Assembly: GCA_946221915.1 (NCBI GenBank)
Contig: CAMIKG010000001.1
Coordinates: 62,001 to 126,000 of the forward strand
Length of the DNA stretch: 64,000 nucleotides
Reading direction: 5' to 3'
Source: an uncultured Erwinia sp.
GTDB taxonomy: Bacteria > Pseudomonadota > Gammaproteobacteria > Enterobacterales > Enterobacteriaceae
This document shows, one piece after another, positions 7,800-16,809 of this stretch. Both the position numbers and the translations under genes were made by a program. The number at the start of each line of letters is the position of its first letter. Position 1 is the stretch's first letter. The notes beneath the pieces are model-generated. The model did no database searches. It saw only the letters and a list, made by a program, of their open reading frames with translations, and was not told the DNA's origin.

Positions 7800-8935
7800 C
7801 TTCCCAGCGACTGGAACAGGCGATTACGCCAGTTAGCGAAAGCCACGTTCTGCACAAAACGAAACAGGGTTTCTGGCGCATAGCCCTGTTCCGCCAGCGG
7901 CTGTAAATGTGCGGCGCTAAAGCGCTCCGGGGCGCGTGTCAGCTGCGCTGCCGCCTGGATCAGCGCCGCGCTCTCCGGCTGCTGTTTACTGGCGAGCAGC
8001 GCCTCATCAATTCCCTCCACTAAAGCGTCGCGCCACTCTCCCTGATACTGCTCAAAGCAGCTCACACTGCCGTTAATGCGCGCGCAAACGGCGGCGGCCA
8101 GTCGATCCTGTGCGCTGGACTGCTCATCCAGCGCGATCAACAGCTGCGCCCAGCCGTGCAGCGCTTTGGCATCGTGAGCCAGCAGCCAGGCGCTCTGGCC
8201 TAACAGCGGTTGTGGCTGACAGAAGGTCAGGGTTTCGAGTTGTTCCGGTGTGGCGTAGCGCAGTTCCACCGGCGGCAGTTGCGGCTGCCACTCTGGCGAT
8301 GTGGCAAAGCGCTGCGCATCGGCGTCAGCAGGCACCACCGTACCCGGGATCCAGCGCACCGGTAACGCCATCAGCGCCTGAATACCGGCAACAACCCGTG
8401 CCTGATAACTGACATAGCCAATCAGCTGGCTGAAGGTGATGATATCAGGTTCGGTCAGCCCAACCTCTTCCAGTCGCCGCAGCGCAGCGCTGTCAATCAG
8501 CGTCGGCTGGCTGGCCAGCTGGCGTGAATACTGGGTAATTTGCGTCAGGCGGTTATTGCTTTCGCGCGAGGAGTCCGGGCCGGGCAGGGGATTGAGCCGT
8601 GCGGCATAGTGATTGCACAGCCGCTGAATGCCGGTGACCTGGGCAACCGTCAGCGCGGTACACAGGCGGTCGTACAGCGTCAGTGTATGGGTCAGTGAGA
8701 TTTGCAGACTGTCGGGCAACAGAATGGCATTGAGTGTGCGGGCGAGCTGCAAAACGGAGGCTTGCGACTGCAGAGTCGATTGCAGCGCCGCGGGCGCCTG
8801 TTGCATCAGGCCCAGCAGAAAACGATCCTCGACCTCCGCGGCTTCGGGAACCAGCGGCGACCCCTTCTCAGCACTGACACTGGATTGTGTTTCATGATAC
8901 CAGTGATGGTTGCCGGGATAACGGCGTTGTTCCAT
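7796..8935 (-). CDS. CMD/AhpD-like domain protein with altered catalytic site
   Basis: A 379-residue protein resembling the CMD-domain proteins associated with alkylhydroperoxidase-like families (Avi_7170-type naming, from memory). It appears to have two AhpD-like halves; the second has VCARINGSVSCFEQYQGEW near residue 285, corresponding to the AhpD site ING-C-x-x-C-x-x-x-H, but the first Cys is Ser and the His is Tyr. It is therefore unlikely to be a classical AhpD peroxidase. ATG at 8935 has AAGGA 6 bases upstream; the ATG at 8941 is too close to that site. No signal peptide. Function unknown. Confidence 0.7.
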   Translation of the reverse strand: MEQRRYPGNHHWYHETQSSVSAEKGSPLVPEAAEVEDRFLLGLMQQAPAALQSTLQSQASVLQLARTLNAILLPDSLQISLTHTLTLYDRLCTALTVAQVTGIQRLCNHYAARLNPLPGPDSSRESNNRLTQITQYSRQLASQPTLIDSAALRRLEEVGLTEPDIITFSQLIGYVSYQARVVAGIQALMALPVRWIPGTVVPADADAQRFATSPEWQPQLPPVELRYATPEQLETLTFCQPQPLLGQSAWLLAHDAKALHGWAQLLIALDEQSSAQDRLAAAVCARINGSVSCFEQYQGEWRDALVEGIDEALLASKQQPESAALIQAAAQLTRAPERFSAAHLQPLAEQGYAPETLFRFVQNVAFANWRNRLFQSLGS

Positions 8936-9119
8936 GGTCATTCCTTTTTCATGTTAACTGACCCGACGTTCACTGCAGAGGCGTAAACAGGCATCAGCGC
9001 CGGGCCTGGATGGCACAGTTATCCTGGCGTAACGTGGCGTGGTAACAAAAGAATGATGAGTGATAATTAATAGCAGAAAGCTATAACAAAGCGAGAGGGG
9101 GATGATTGACGTGGGAAGA

Positions 9120-9139
9120 GGGCGAGGCAAGCCTCGCCC
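9120..9139 (-). terminator. fabI terminator
   Basis: GGGCGAGG / CCTCGCCC forms an 8-bp stem with a 4-base loop, 7 bases beyond the fabI stop, followed on the minus strand by TCTTCCC. The stem is identical to the one between tyrR and tpx. Confidence 0.7.
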
Positions 9140-9146
9140 GCAAAAC

Positions 9147-9935
9147 TTACTTCAGTTCCAGCTCGTTCATGGCAGCGATGCTGAAACCGCCGTCAACGTG
9201 CAGAACTTCACCGGTCACACCGCCAGCCAGGTCGGAGCACAGGAAGGCAGCGGAGTTACCCACATCTTCAGTGGTCACGGTACGGCGAATTGGGGTAACG
9301 GCTTCGCAGTGGGACAGCATTTTACGGAAGTCTTTGATACCGGATGCCGCCAGAGTACGGATTGGACCCGCAGAAATGGCGTTAACGCGCACGCTCTCAG
9401 GACCCATTGCGTTCGCCATGTAGCGCACGTTAGCTTCCAGAGAGGCTTTTGCCAGACCCATCACGTTGTAGTTCGGGATCGCGCGCTCAGCACCCAGGTA
9501 AGACAGGGTCAGCAGTGCGGAATTCGGGTTCAGCATCGCGCGGCACTCTTTCGCCATCGCAACAAAGCTGTAGGCGCTGATATCGTGAGCGATTTTGAAG
9601 CCTTCACGAGTAACGGCATTCACATAGTCGCCATCCAGCTGATCAGCCGGTGCGAAGCCGATGGAGTGAACGAATCCATCAAATTTTGGCCAGGTTTTTG
9701 CCAGCTCGGCAAACAGCGCTTTGATGCTCTCATCTTCAGCAACGTCACATGGCAGAACGATGTCAGAACCCAGTTCTTTAGCGAACTCTTCAACACGACC
9801 CTTCAGCTTCTCGTTCTGATAGGTGAAGGCCAGTTCAGCGCCCTGTTTGTGCATCGCCTGTGCAATACCGTATGCGATAGAGAGTTTACTGGCAACGCCA
9901 GTGATCAAAATGCGCTTACCGGAAAGAAAACCCAT
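9147..9935 (-). CDS. fabI: Enoyl-[acyl-carrier-protein] reductase (NADH)
   Basis: A 262-residue FabI, the same length as the E. coli enzyme. It carries out the last reduction of each fatty-acid elongation cycle using NADH and is the target of triclosan and isoniazid-type inhibitors. Visible are the short-chain dehydrogenase nucleotide motif GVASKLSIAYGIA at residue 13, SIGFAP near residue 91, the catalytic Tyr-x6-Tyr-x6-Lys pattern in SYLGAERAIPNYNVMGLAK, and SGIKDFRKML near residue 200. The ATG at 9935 matches the E. coli start; a 7-residue upstream extension is unlikely. The gene lies downstream of sapF with its own promoter space. Confidence 0.98.
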   Translation of the reverse strand: MGFLSGKRILITGVASKLSIAYGIAQAMHKQGAELAFTYQNEKLKGRVEEFAKELGSDIVLPCDVAEDESIKALFAELAKTWPKFDGFVHSIGFAPADQLDGDYVNAVTREGFKIAHDISAYSFVAMAKECRAMLNPNSALLTLSYLGAERAIPNYNVMGLAKASLEANVRYMANAMGPESVRVNAISAGPIRTLAASGIKDFRKMLSHCEAVTPIRRTVTTEDVGNSAAFLCSDLAGGVTGEVLHVDGGFSIAAMNELELK

Positions 9936-10043
9936 AGCTGTAATCCTTATGGTCATTGTTGTTGGCGGCCGCTGTGGACAATAAATAAGCGACCGACGTT
10001 AATCGACCCGGCATTCTAGCACGAGTCTTTAGCCGTTGCTAAA

Positions 10044-10850
10044 TCAACGATCTCGCCGCCAGGCATCGGCGGTTAACGCTTCACCGAAATGGCTGGCGAT
10101 CAGGCGTTTGGTCAGGTCATGCAGTGGCGAGGCCAGCACGTCAGCGGTACTGCCGCGCTCCACCACCTCACCCTGATGCATCACCAGCACCTGATCGCTG
10201 ATATGCTTCATCATGCCAAGATGCTGGGTGACATAAATATAAGAGATACCGTGTTTCTCCTGCAGTTCAAGCATCAGGTTAATCAGCTGTGAGCGCATCG
10301 ACATATCGAGCGAGGCCAGCGCTTCATCGGCGACAATCACCTTTGGCTGCAGGATCAGTGCGCGCGCCAAGCCAATACGCTGCTTCTGCCCGGGAGCCAG
10401 CATATGCGGATAGTAGGCCGCATGGTCGCGCAGCAGACCAACCTGGCGCAGCGTGGCGATAATGCGTTTTTCGCGCTCTTTCGCATCCAGATCGCTGTTC
10501 AGCAGCAGCGGCAAATCGAGGATCTGGCTGATGCGCTGGCGCGGATTCAGCGCGGTGGACGGGTCCTGAAAAATCATGCGGATGCGCTGGCTGCGATAAC
10601 CGTAATCGCCATACTCCAGCGGATGGTCATCAATCACGATTTCACCGCTGCTGGGCGTTACCATGCCGCTGAGCATTTTCGCCAGGGTAGATTTGCCCGA
10701 ACCGTTCTCACCGATAATCGCCAGGGTCTGTTTTTCGCGCAGGGTAAAGCTGACGTCTTTCACCGCCTCCACATGCTGGCGGCGGAACAGGCCGGTACGG
10801 TAGCGGTACGTTTTCGTCAGGTTACGCACCTCAAGCAGCGTTTCGATCAT
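10044..10850 (-). CDS. sapF: Sap ABC transporter ATP-binding protein SapF
   Basis: A 268-residue ABC ATPase of the peptide/nickel family, the last gene of the sap operon. Walker A is GENGSGKST near residue 47, Q-loop in FQDPSTALNPRQR, signature MLAPGQKQRIGLARAL and Walker B VIVADEALASLD. Together with SapD it powers the SapBC membrane channel. In Salmonella Sap proteins confer resistance to antimicrobial peptides, and in E. coli SapBCDF has been linked to putrescine export and K+ uptake. ATG at 10850 shares one base with the sapD TGA; an in-frame GTG lies one codon earlier. Confidence 0.96.
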   Translation of the reverse strand: MIETLLEVRNLTKTYRYRTGLFRRQHVEAVKDVSFTLREKQTLAIIGENGSGKSTLAKMLSGMVTPSSGEIVIDDHPLEYGDYGYRSQRIRMIFQDPSTALNPRQRISQILDLPLLLNSDLDAKEREKRIIATLRQVGLLRDHAAYYPHMLAPGQKQRIGLARALILQPKVIVADEALASLDMSMRSQLINLMLELQEKHGISYIYVTQHLGMMKHISDQVLVMHQGEVVERGSTADVLASPLHDLTKRLIASHFGEALTADAWRRDR

Positions 10851-11842
10851 CACTGCCCCTCCATATTCAGCGGGAAGTGACAGGCGTAAAGATGCGTGCG
10901 CTGACCCGTCAGGCGCGGGGTATCAATACATTTGCGCTGAGCGTAAGGGCAGCGTGGTCCGAGGCGACAGCCCACCGGCAGGTGCTCCAGCGACGGGATC
11001 GCGCCGGGCAGGGTGTTCAGGCGGCTTTTGTGCGGCAGCGAACGACCAAAATCAGGCATTGCGCGGATCAGCGCCTGAGTATAGGGGTGATGCGGCGTGC
11101 TGATCAGATCTTCACTCTGCGCGGTTTCCACCGTCTGGCCGCAATACATCACGTTAATTTTATCCGCCCAGTGGCTCATCATCTGCAGGTCATGGCTGAT
11201 CAGCAGAATGGTGGTGTTGTTATTCTGGTTAAGGCGCGACAGCAGGCGGAAAATTTGCGCCTGAGTGGTCGGCTCCATCGCGTTCGTCGGTTCGTCGGCG
11301 ATCAACAGCCGTGGCTGGTTTGCCAGTGCGATGGCAATCATCACTTTCTGACACTCGCCATCGGTCAGCTCATACGGGAAGCTGCGCATAATATCGCGGT
11401 GATCTTTGATCCCGACGCGGTGCAGTAACTCAATCGCCCGACGGTGGCGCCAGCGGAAACGCTGATACCAGCGGCCTTTCCAGGTCCAGCCCGGGATCGC
11501 CTGCATGATCTGGCGGCCAATGCGTTCCGACGGGTCGAGACAGGATTGCGGTTCCTGGAAAATCATCGACATATTATGGCCGACGATACGCCGCCGCTCG
11601 CGCGGCGAGAGATGCAGCAAATCGATATCATCGAAGCGCATGCGGTCGGCGGTAACCCGCCAGTTGTCTTTGGTTACGCCGCAAATCGCTTTGGCGATCA
11701 GGCTCTTGCCTGAACCCGATTCGCCGACCAGACCGCGCACTTCTCCCTCGCTGAGGGTAATACTGACGCGATCCACCGCTTTGACCGGCCCATCGGCGGT
11801 CATAAATTCAATCGTCAGGTTGCGAATATCGAGTAACGGCAT
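10850..11842 (-). CDS. sapD: Sap ABC transporter ATP-binding protein SapD
   Basis: A 330-residue ABC ATPase, same length as in E. coli. Walker A is GESGSGKSLIAKA near residue 39, the signature region reads ELTDGECQKVMIAIAL (degenerate LSGGQ), and Walker B is LLIADEPTNAMEP. The C-terminal Cys-rich GCRLGPRCPYAQRKC segment is typical of oligopeptide-type ATPases. E. coli SapD also provides ATP-binding stimulation of the Trk K+ systems. It overlaps sapC by one base and sapF by one base, indicating translational coupling. Confidence 0.97.
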   Translation of the reverse strand: MPLLDIRNLTIEFMTADGPVKAVDRVSITLSEGEVRGLVGESGSGKSLIAKAICGVTKDNWRVTADRMRFDDIDLLHLSPRERRRIVGHNMSMIFQEPQSCLDPSERIGRQIMQAIPGWTWKGRWYQRFRWRHRRAIELLHRVGIKDHRDIMRSFPYELTDGECQKVMIAIALANQPRLLIADEPTNAMEPTTQAQIFRLLSRLNQNNNTTILLISHDLQMMSHWADKINVMYCGQTVETAQSEDLISTPHHPYTQALIRAMPDFGRSLPHKSRLNTLPGAIPSLEHLPVGCRLGPRCPYAQRKCIDTPRLTGQRTHLYACHFPLNMEGQ

Positions 11843-12732
11843 TATTCCACTCCTGCATCAATTGCGCGGCGAATGCCGTCGCCCAGCAGGTTAACAATCA
11901 ATACGCTAATCATAATCGCTGCGCCTGGCAACATCACGGTCCAGGGCGCGACATAAATCAGCTCCAGCGCATCACCCAGCATTGCCCCCCACTCTGGTGA
12001 GGGGAGCTGCGCGCCCAGGTCAAGAAAGCCCAGCGCTGCGATATCCAGGATCGCCATGGAGAGGGCGCGGGTAAACTCGGTCACCAGCAGCGACAGGATA
12101 TTGGGCAGGATGGTGTGCCAGAGAATGGTAACGCTGCTGGCGCCATCAAGCCGTGCGGCGATCACATAATCTTTTTCCAGCTCATCATGCACTGCGATAT
12201 AAATCTCACGCACCAGGCGCGGCAGAATCGCCAGCCACACCGCCAGCATGGCATGTTCCAGCCGTGGACCGAGAAAAGCGACCACGATAATCGCCAGCAG
12301 CAGTGACGGAATGGATAACAGCGTATCGAGAATATGGTTCAGCAGTGCGGAGCGCAGGCCATGGGTCAGCCCGGCCAGTACGCCAATCACCATCGCGCAC
12401 AGCGCGGCGGCGATGGTAACGATAATCGCCGAACCGACCGTCGGTGCGGCGCCGCTTAACAGCCGGCTCAGCAAGTCGCGGCCTAGATCATCGGTGCCGA
12501 GAAAGAAGGAGACATCGCCGTAGCGCGACCACGACGGTGGCAGCAACTGGTAGCCAAGGAACTGCTGATCGAGACCGTACGGCGCCAGCAGGCCGCCGAA
12601 AATGCACAGCAGCAGCAGCGCGATAAAGCCGTAAAAGCCCACCATCGCGGTGGTATCGCGATAAAACAGCCGCCAAGTGGTACGAAATGAGCTGGGCAGG
12701 CGTTTCTCGGCGTAGATGTTATCTAAGGGCAT
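11842..12732 (-). CDS. sapC: Sap ABC transporter permease SapC
   Basis: A 296-residue inner-membrane permease of the DppC/OppC type. An N-terminal membrane segment (VGFYGFIALLLLCIFGGLLA) precedes a periplasmic loop containing GTDDLGRDLLSRLLSGA, then five hydrophobic segments with the EAA-type cytoplasmic loop AARLDGASSVTILWHTILPN near residue 192. It pairs with SapB to form the channel. It overlaps sapB by 14 bases. Confidence 0.96.
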   Translation of the reverse strand: MPLDNIYAEKRLPSSFRTTWRLFYRDTTAMVGFYGFIALLLLCIFGGLLAPYGLDQQFLGYQLLPPSWSRYGDVSFFLGTDDLGRDLLSRLLSGAAPTVGSAIIVTIAAALCAMVIGVLAGLTHGLRSALLNHILDTLLSIPSLLLAIIVVAFLGPRLEHAMLAVWLAILPRLVREIYIAVHDELEKDYVIAARLDGASSVTILWHTILPNILSLLVTEFTRALSMAILDIAALGFLDLGAQLPSPEWGAMLGDALELIYVAPWTVMLPGAAIMISVLIVNLLGDGIRRAIDAGVE

Positions 12733-13684
12733 ACCACTCCTTATGTTTCAGCGGATTGGTCATCGCACCAAGGATATCGGATAACACATTGACCGAAATC
12801 ACCAGACCACCCACCACCATCACGCCAGCGGAAATCGCGGCGTAATCCTGCTGGTGGATAGCATTAATTAACCAGCGACCCAGACCAGGCCAGCTGAACA
12901 CCACCTCGGTGATCATCGCCAGCGTCAGCATGGTGGCGAACTGCAGGCCGAGACGCGGGATCACCGGCGGCAGCGCATTATGCAGCACATGGCGGCGGAT
13001 CACGGTAAAACGCGACAGGCCACGCGTCGCGGCGGCTTTCACATAGTTCTTGTCGATGACATCGCTGGTGCTGATGCGCAACAGACGCACCACTTCAGTC
13101 GTGGGGGCCACCGCCAGCGCGGTAACCGGCAGCACCATATGAGTGAGGACGCTCATGATCATTTCGTCACGCCACGGCGAATCACTCAGCCAGGCATCAA
13201 TCAGCGCAAAGCCGGTGACGTTCTGCAGCGGATAGAGCAGGTCGAAACGGCCGGAAACCGGCAGCCAGCCAAGATTCAGCGAAAAGAACAGCGTCAGCAG
13301 CAGCGCCAGCCAGAACACCGGCAGGGAAAAGCCGAGCAGCGCCAGCGCGCTAATCACTTTATCCTGCCATTTATTGCGCATCACGCCGGCGATAATGCCA
13401 AGCGGAATGCCCACCAGCAGCGCCAGACCAAACGCCAGCAGGCACAGCTCCATGGTAGCGGGGAACACTTCACGTAACTGTTGGGTAATCGGCTGGCCGT
13501 TAATGCTGGAGACGCCAAAATCGAACTGCAGCACGCCTTTGAACCAGAACCACCAGGCATCCAGCAGAGACGCTCCCTGCAATGGCGCATTGGGGGTGAA
13601 ATAGCTCAGGCTGAATCCCACCAGCGTCAGCATAAACAGCGTCGCCAGCAACAGCACCAGACGGCGCAGCGTATAGATAATCAT
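12719..13684 (-). CDS. sapB: Sap ABC transporter permease SapB
   Basis: A 321-residue inner-membrane permease of the DppB/OppB type, same length as in E. coli. It begins MIIYTLRRLVLLLATLFMLT as the first membrane segment, and has the EAA-type loop AATRGLSRFTVIRRHVLHN near residue 218 and a C-terminal MTNPLKHKEWYALR tail. Its ATG overlaps the sapA stop by four bases. Confidence 0.96.
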   Translation of the reverse strand: MIIYTLRRLVLLLATLFMLTLVGFSLSYFTPNAPLQGASLLDAWWFWFKGVLQFDFGVSSINGQPITQQLREVFPATMELCLLAFGLALLVGIPLGIIAGVMRNKWQDKVISALALLGFSLPVFWLALLLTLFFSLNLGWLPVSGRFDLLYPLQNVTGFALIDAWLSDSPWRDEMIMSVLTHMVLPVTALAVAPTTEVVRLLRISTSDVIDKNYVKAAATRGLSRFTVIRRHVLHNALPPVIPRLGLQFATMLTLAMITEVVFSWPGLGRWLINAIHQQDYAAISAGVMVVGGLVISVNVLSDILGAMTNPLKHKEWYALR

Positions 13685-15309
13685 GGTTTGCTCTCCATGC
13701 TGCCATCACGATGCACGCCGGCAAAAGAGGCATTGCCAAACGGACTCAGCACCAGGCCCTGAATATCGTGGCGGTAGGCCTGCAGGCGTAAAGACGACGC
13801 CAGCGGCAGCACCGGCAGATCCTGCGCCAGGCGGCGCTGAGCATCGCGATAGTGGTCAATACGCGCCGACAGCTGCTGTGATACCAGCGCCTGCTGCAGC
13901 ACGGTGTCGAAGGCAGGATCACACCAGTGGGCAAAGTTGGTTTGCGAACGGATGGCCGCGCAGCTGAGCAGTGGGCGGAAGAAGCTGTCAGGATCGTTGC
14001 TGTCGGTCGACCAGCCGGTCAGTGTCAGATCGTGGTTCATCTCCATCAGCCGTGCCTCCTGGAAACGGCCATCCACCGGCACGATGGTGACGCGCACACC
14101 CACTTGCGCCATGTCCGCCTGGATCAGCTCGGCGGTTTTCAGCGGGCTGGGGTTCCACGATTGCGAGGCAGTCGGCACCCACAGGCGCAGATGCAAATTT
14201 TCCACGCCGAGTTTTTTCAGTTCGTCGCGCGCGAGTTGCGGATCGTAAGGCGTCACGCGCGCATCATTATCATAAGCCCAGGACGCACGTGGCAGCACCG
14301 AGGCGGCGGTTTCCGCGGTGCCGTAGTAAATCGACTCCATCAGACGTTCATTATTAATCGCCAGCGCCAGCGCCTGACGCACTTCAGGGCGATCCAGCGG
14401 CGCTTTGCGGGTATTGAAGGCCAGATAGGCAATGTTCATCCCCGGACGCAGGGTAAGACGCAAACGTGGGTCGTCGCGCAGTATTGACAGCTGGCTGGCG
14501 GCGGGGTAGGCGAGAACATCGCACTCGCCGGTTAACAGTTTTGACAGCCGCCCGGTGCCGCCAGCGCCGATATCAATCACCACCTGCTCCATGCGTGGCT
14601 GGCCTTTCCAGTAATTCGGATTGCGTGCCAGGCGGATATATTGCCCGGCGCGATACTCATCCAGCATAAACGGGCCGGTGCCCACAGGCTGGCGATCCAT
14701 CAGCTCCTGGCGGTTGATCTTATTCAGCTGTGCGGCGTATTCCGCCGAGAGCACTGGCGCATAGTGTGTTGCAAGATGCCAGAGGAAAGAGGCATCCGGG
14801 CTGTGCAGGCGAAACTCGACGGTATCGCTATCGATTTTTTTCACGCTCTGCACGGCGTCGGAGAATTGCAGGCTGTCGAAGTAGGGGTAGCTGCCGCCGC
14901 TGACGTTGTGCCAGGGGTGCTGGCGATCAAACATGCGCGCGAAACTGAACACCACATCGTCGGCATTCATCGGACGCGTCGGGCTGAACCAGCCGGTGTG
15001 CTGGAACTTTACATTGCGGCGCAGATGAAAGCGGTAGGTGGCGCCGTTATCCAGCACTTCCCAGCTGGAGGCCAGCTCGGGGATCAGGCGATAGGTATAA
15101 GGGTCGACGTCCAGCAGGCGGTCATAAAGCTGCGCTGCCAGCGTATCCACCGCCAGCCCGCTGCTGGCCAGCTGGGGATTAAAGGTGTTCATCACGCCGC
15201 TGACGCAATAGACAAAGCCCGTCTGGCGAATATCACCAGGCGTCGCTGACCAGGCAGCGCTGCTGAGCACACTGAGTCCGAATAGCAGGGTGGAGAATAT
15301 TTTTGGCAT
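13681..15309 (-). CDS. sapA: Periplasmic peptide-binding protein SapA
   Basis: A 542-residue class C solute-binding protein (SBP_bac_5). Residues 1-21 are a signal peptide ending SSAAWSA. FVYCVSG and the FNPQLASSGLAVDTLAAQ segment near the mature N-terminus, and LTGECDVLAYPAASQ near residue 265, match SapA closely. In Salmonella and Haemophilus it binds antimicrobial peptides and heme in the periplasm and delivers them to SapBC. The ATG at 15309 is preferred because it begins the signal peptide; an upstream in-frame start at 15369 adds 20 unlikely residues. First gene of sapABCDF. E. coli has ymjA and the puu cluster upstream; here a RyhB-like RNA takes that place. Confidence 0.96.
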   Translation of the reverse strand: MPKIFSTLLFGLSVLSSAAWSATPGDIRQTGFVYCVSGVMNTFNPQLASSGLAVDTLAAQLYDRLLDVDPYTYRLIPELASSWEVLDNGATYRFHLRRNVKFQHTGWFSPTRPMNADDVVFSFARMFDRQHPWHNVSGGSYPYFDSLQFSDAVQSVKKIDSDTVEFRLHSPDASFLWHLATHYAPVLSAEYAAQLNKINRQELMDRQPVGTGPFMLDEYRAGQYIRLARNPNYWKGQPRMEQVVIDIGAGGTGRLSKLLTGECDVLAYPAASQLSILRDDPRLRLTLRPGMNIAYLAFNTRKAPLDRPEVRQALALAINNERLMESIYYGTAETAASVLPRASWAYDNDARVTPYDPQLARDELKKLGVENLHLRLWVPTASQSWNPSPLKTAELIQADMAQVGVRVTIVPVDGRFQEARLMEMNHDLTLTGWSTDSNDPDSFFRPLLSCAAIRSQTNFAHWCDPAFDTVLQQALVSQQLSARIDHYRDAQRRLAQDLPVLPLASSLRLQAYRHDIQGLVLSPFGNASFAGVHRDGSMESKP

Positions 15310-15495
15310 TAGGTTAGTCAGGTTCACGGGCAATATGCTGAGTGTATCGCACTCTGCGCGCTGACCCAAAATTTGCCACGGTAACTGTCTCTTTTCCAGG
15401 CTGTTTCAGCGAACAGAGAAGGGGATGGCCGTCTGCGCAGTACAATAATACGCCTGCTGTTAGTATGGAAATGAGAAAAATTCTCAACAAAGTGC

Positions 15496-15529
15496 TTTAC
15501 AGACGCCAGTGAGAATGATTACTATTCAT
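15496..15529 (+). promoter_or_regulatory. Promoter and Fur box of the RyhB-like RNA
   Basis: TTTACA (15496-15501) and TACTAT (15520-15525) form a sigma70 promoter with an 18-base spacer. GAGAATGATTACTATTCAT at 15511-15529 matches the 19-bp Fur consensus at 12 positions including the GA.AATGAT half and overlaps the -10 element, the arrangement expected for iron repression. A further dyad TGAGAaaaatTCTCA lies upstream at 15472-15486. Confidence 0.8.
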
Positions 15530-15531
15530 CT

Positions 15532-15621
15532 GCGCTTCAACGGTGGCTCTACCGAAGAAGAGCACGACATTGCTCACATTGCTTCCAGTATTTTTAGCCC
15601 GCCTTGCGCGGGCTTTTTTTT
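15532..15621 (+). ncRNA. ryhB: RyhB-family iron-responsive small RNA
   Basis: About 90 nt between the Fur-controlled promoter and a strong terminator. Bases 15561-15592 reproduce the conserved RyhB core (AGCACGACATTGCTCACATT followed by GCTTCCAGTATT), identical to my recollection of the E. coli sequence; this core pairs with sodB, sdhCDAB and other iron-protein mRNAs via Hfq. The 5' third differs from E. coli. The terminator is AGCCCGC / GCGGGCT (15596-15614) followed by eight Ts. In E. coli ryhB lies next to yhhX; this location between sapA and pspF implies a paralogue or moved copy, so the exact numbering (RyhB1 or RyhB2) is open. The transcription start is estimated from the -10 element. 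Confidence 0.92.
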
Positions 15622-15748
15622 ATCCTGCGCCTGACGGCATGAACCATTGAAGTTCTATATCTTTGGCGGTATTAACCTGCTGCCGTCAGGTTTTAAACGC
15701 CGCAAAAGCAAAAAACTGGCACAGGAAAATATCGCCACCTCGTAATCA

Positions 15749-16732
15749 TTACGGCAGCTGTACGTCATGCTTTTTCAGCATGGCGCGCAGCTGGTGATAA
15801 GTTACTCCGAGCAACTGCGCGGCGCGGCGCTGATTAAAGTGCGCCTGCTGCAGGCTCCTCTCCAGTAAGGCTTTTTCCTGCTGATTCTGCCACTGCCGCA
15901 AATCGAGCGGCAGAGAAGGGAAGACGGCGCTGTCCGGCGCTGCATCATCGCTGATAACACTCTGGCGGAAGGGATTGACAATAATATTGTCCAGCGGCTG
16001 CTCGCTGTCGTGATGGCGATACACCGAACGCTCTACCACGTTTTTTAGTTCACGAATATTCCCTGGCCAGTGATAGTCGAGCAGAACCTGCTGAGCCAGC
16101 GGGGTAAAGCCGGGAAAAAGCGGCAGCCCGAGTTCACGACACATTTGCATGGCGAAATGTTGCGCCATCACCAGGATATCACTTTGCCGTTCGCGCAGCG
16201 GCGGCAACTGCACCACGTCAAACGCCAGCCTGTCGAGCAGGTCGGCACGAAATTTCCCGGCCTGCGCCAGCGCCGGTAAATCATCATTAGTCGCGCACAC
16301 CAGCCGCACACTCACCTGCAGCGGCTGGCTGCCGCCAACACGCTCCAGCTGGCCATATTCAATCACGCGTAACAGCTTCTCCTGCACCAGCATTGGCGCA
16401 GTCGCCAGCTCATCAAGGAATAGCGTGCCGCCGTCAGCGCGTTCAAAACGGCCCAGATGGCGTTTCTGCGCGCCGGTAAATGCGCCTGCTTCATGACCAA
16501 ACAGTTCTGAATCGAGCAGGTTCTCGTTCAGCGCTGCGCAGTTCAGCGAGATAAAAGGGCCCTGCCAGCGATCGGACAGATAGTGCAGGCGGCTGGCGAT
16601 CAGCTCTTTACCGGTGCCGCGCTCACCGATCACCAGCACCGGTTTATTCAGCGGCGCGAGGCGTGAAACCTGTTCCAGCACTTCGAGAAAGTTATTTGAT
16701 TCGCCCAGCAGCGTTTCGATATGTTCACTCAT
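15749..16732 (-). CDS. pspF: Phage-shock operon activator PspF
   Basis: A 327-residue sigma54 bacterial enhancer-binding protein lacking a receiver domain, as in E. coli (325). The AAA+ domain starts almost at the N-terminus with Walker A GERGTGKE at residues 36-43, the sigma54-contacting GAFTGA loop near residue 83, Walker B GGTLFLDE, and an arginine finger region DLLDRLAFD. The C-terminal Fis-type HTH ends NQRRAAQLLGVTYHQLRAML. PspA inhibits it by binding the AAA+ domain. ATG at 16732 aligns with the E. coli start; a GTG four codons upstream is possible. It is divergent from pspA across the sigma54 promoter. Confidence 0.97.
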   Translation of the reverse strand: MSEHIETLLGESNNFLEVLEQVSRLAPLNKPVLVIGERGTGKELIASRLHYLSDRWQGPFISLNCAALNENLLDSELFGHEAGAFTGAQKRHLGRFERADGGTLFLDELATAPMLVQEKLLRVIEYGQLERVGGSQPLQVSVRLVCATNDDLPALAQAGKFRADLLDRLAFDVVQLPPLRERQSDILVMAQHFAMQMCRELGLPLFPGFTPLAQQVLLDYHWPGNIRELKNVVERSVYRHHDSEQPLDNIIVNPFRQSVISDDAAPDSAVFPSLPLDLRQWQNQQEKALLERSLQQAHFNQRRAAQLLGVTYHQLRAMLKKHDVQLP

Positions 16733-16809
16733 CGTCAAATTCACCAGCAGTTAGTGAGAAAAACCACATTACGTTGACATGATCGCGCTGTAAAGCGGCT
16801 CATACATTA

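Noticed and set aside
15370..15500. YmjA gene in its E. coli position
   Set aside because: No frame resembling the 80-residue E. coli protein is found between sapA and the RyhB-like RNA.
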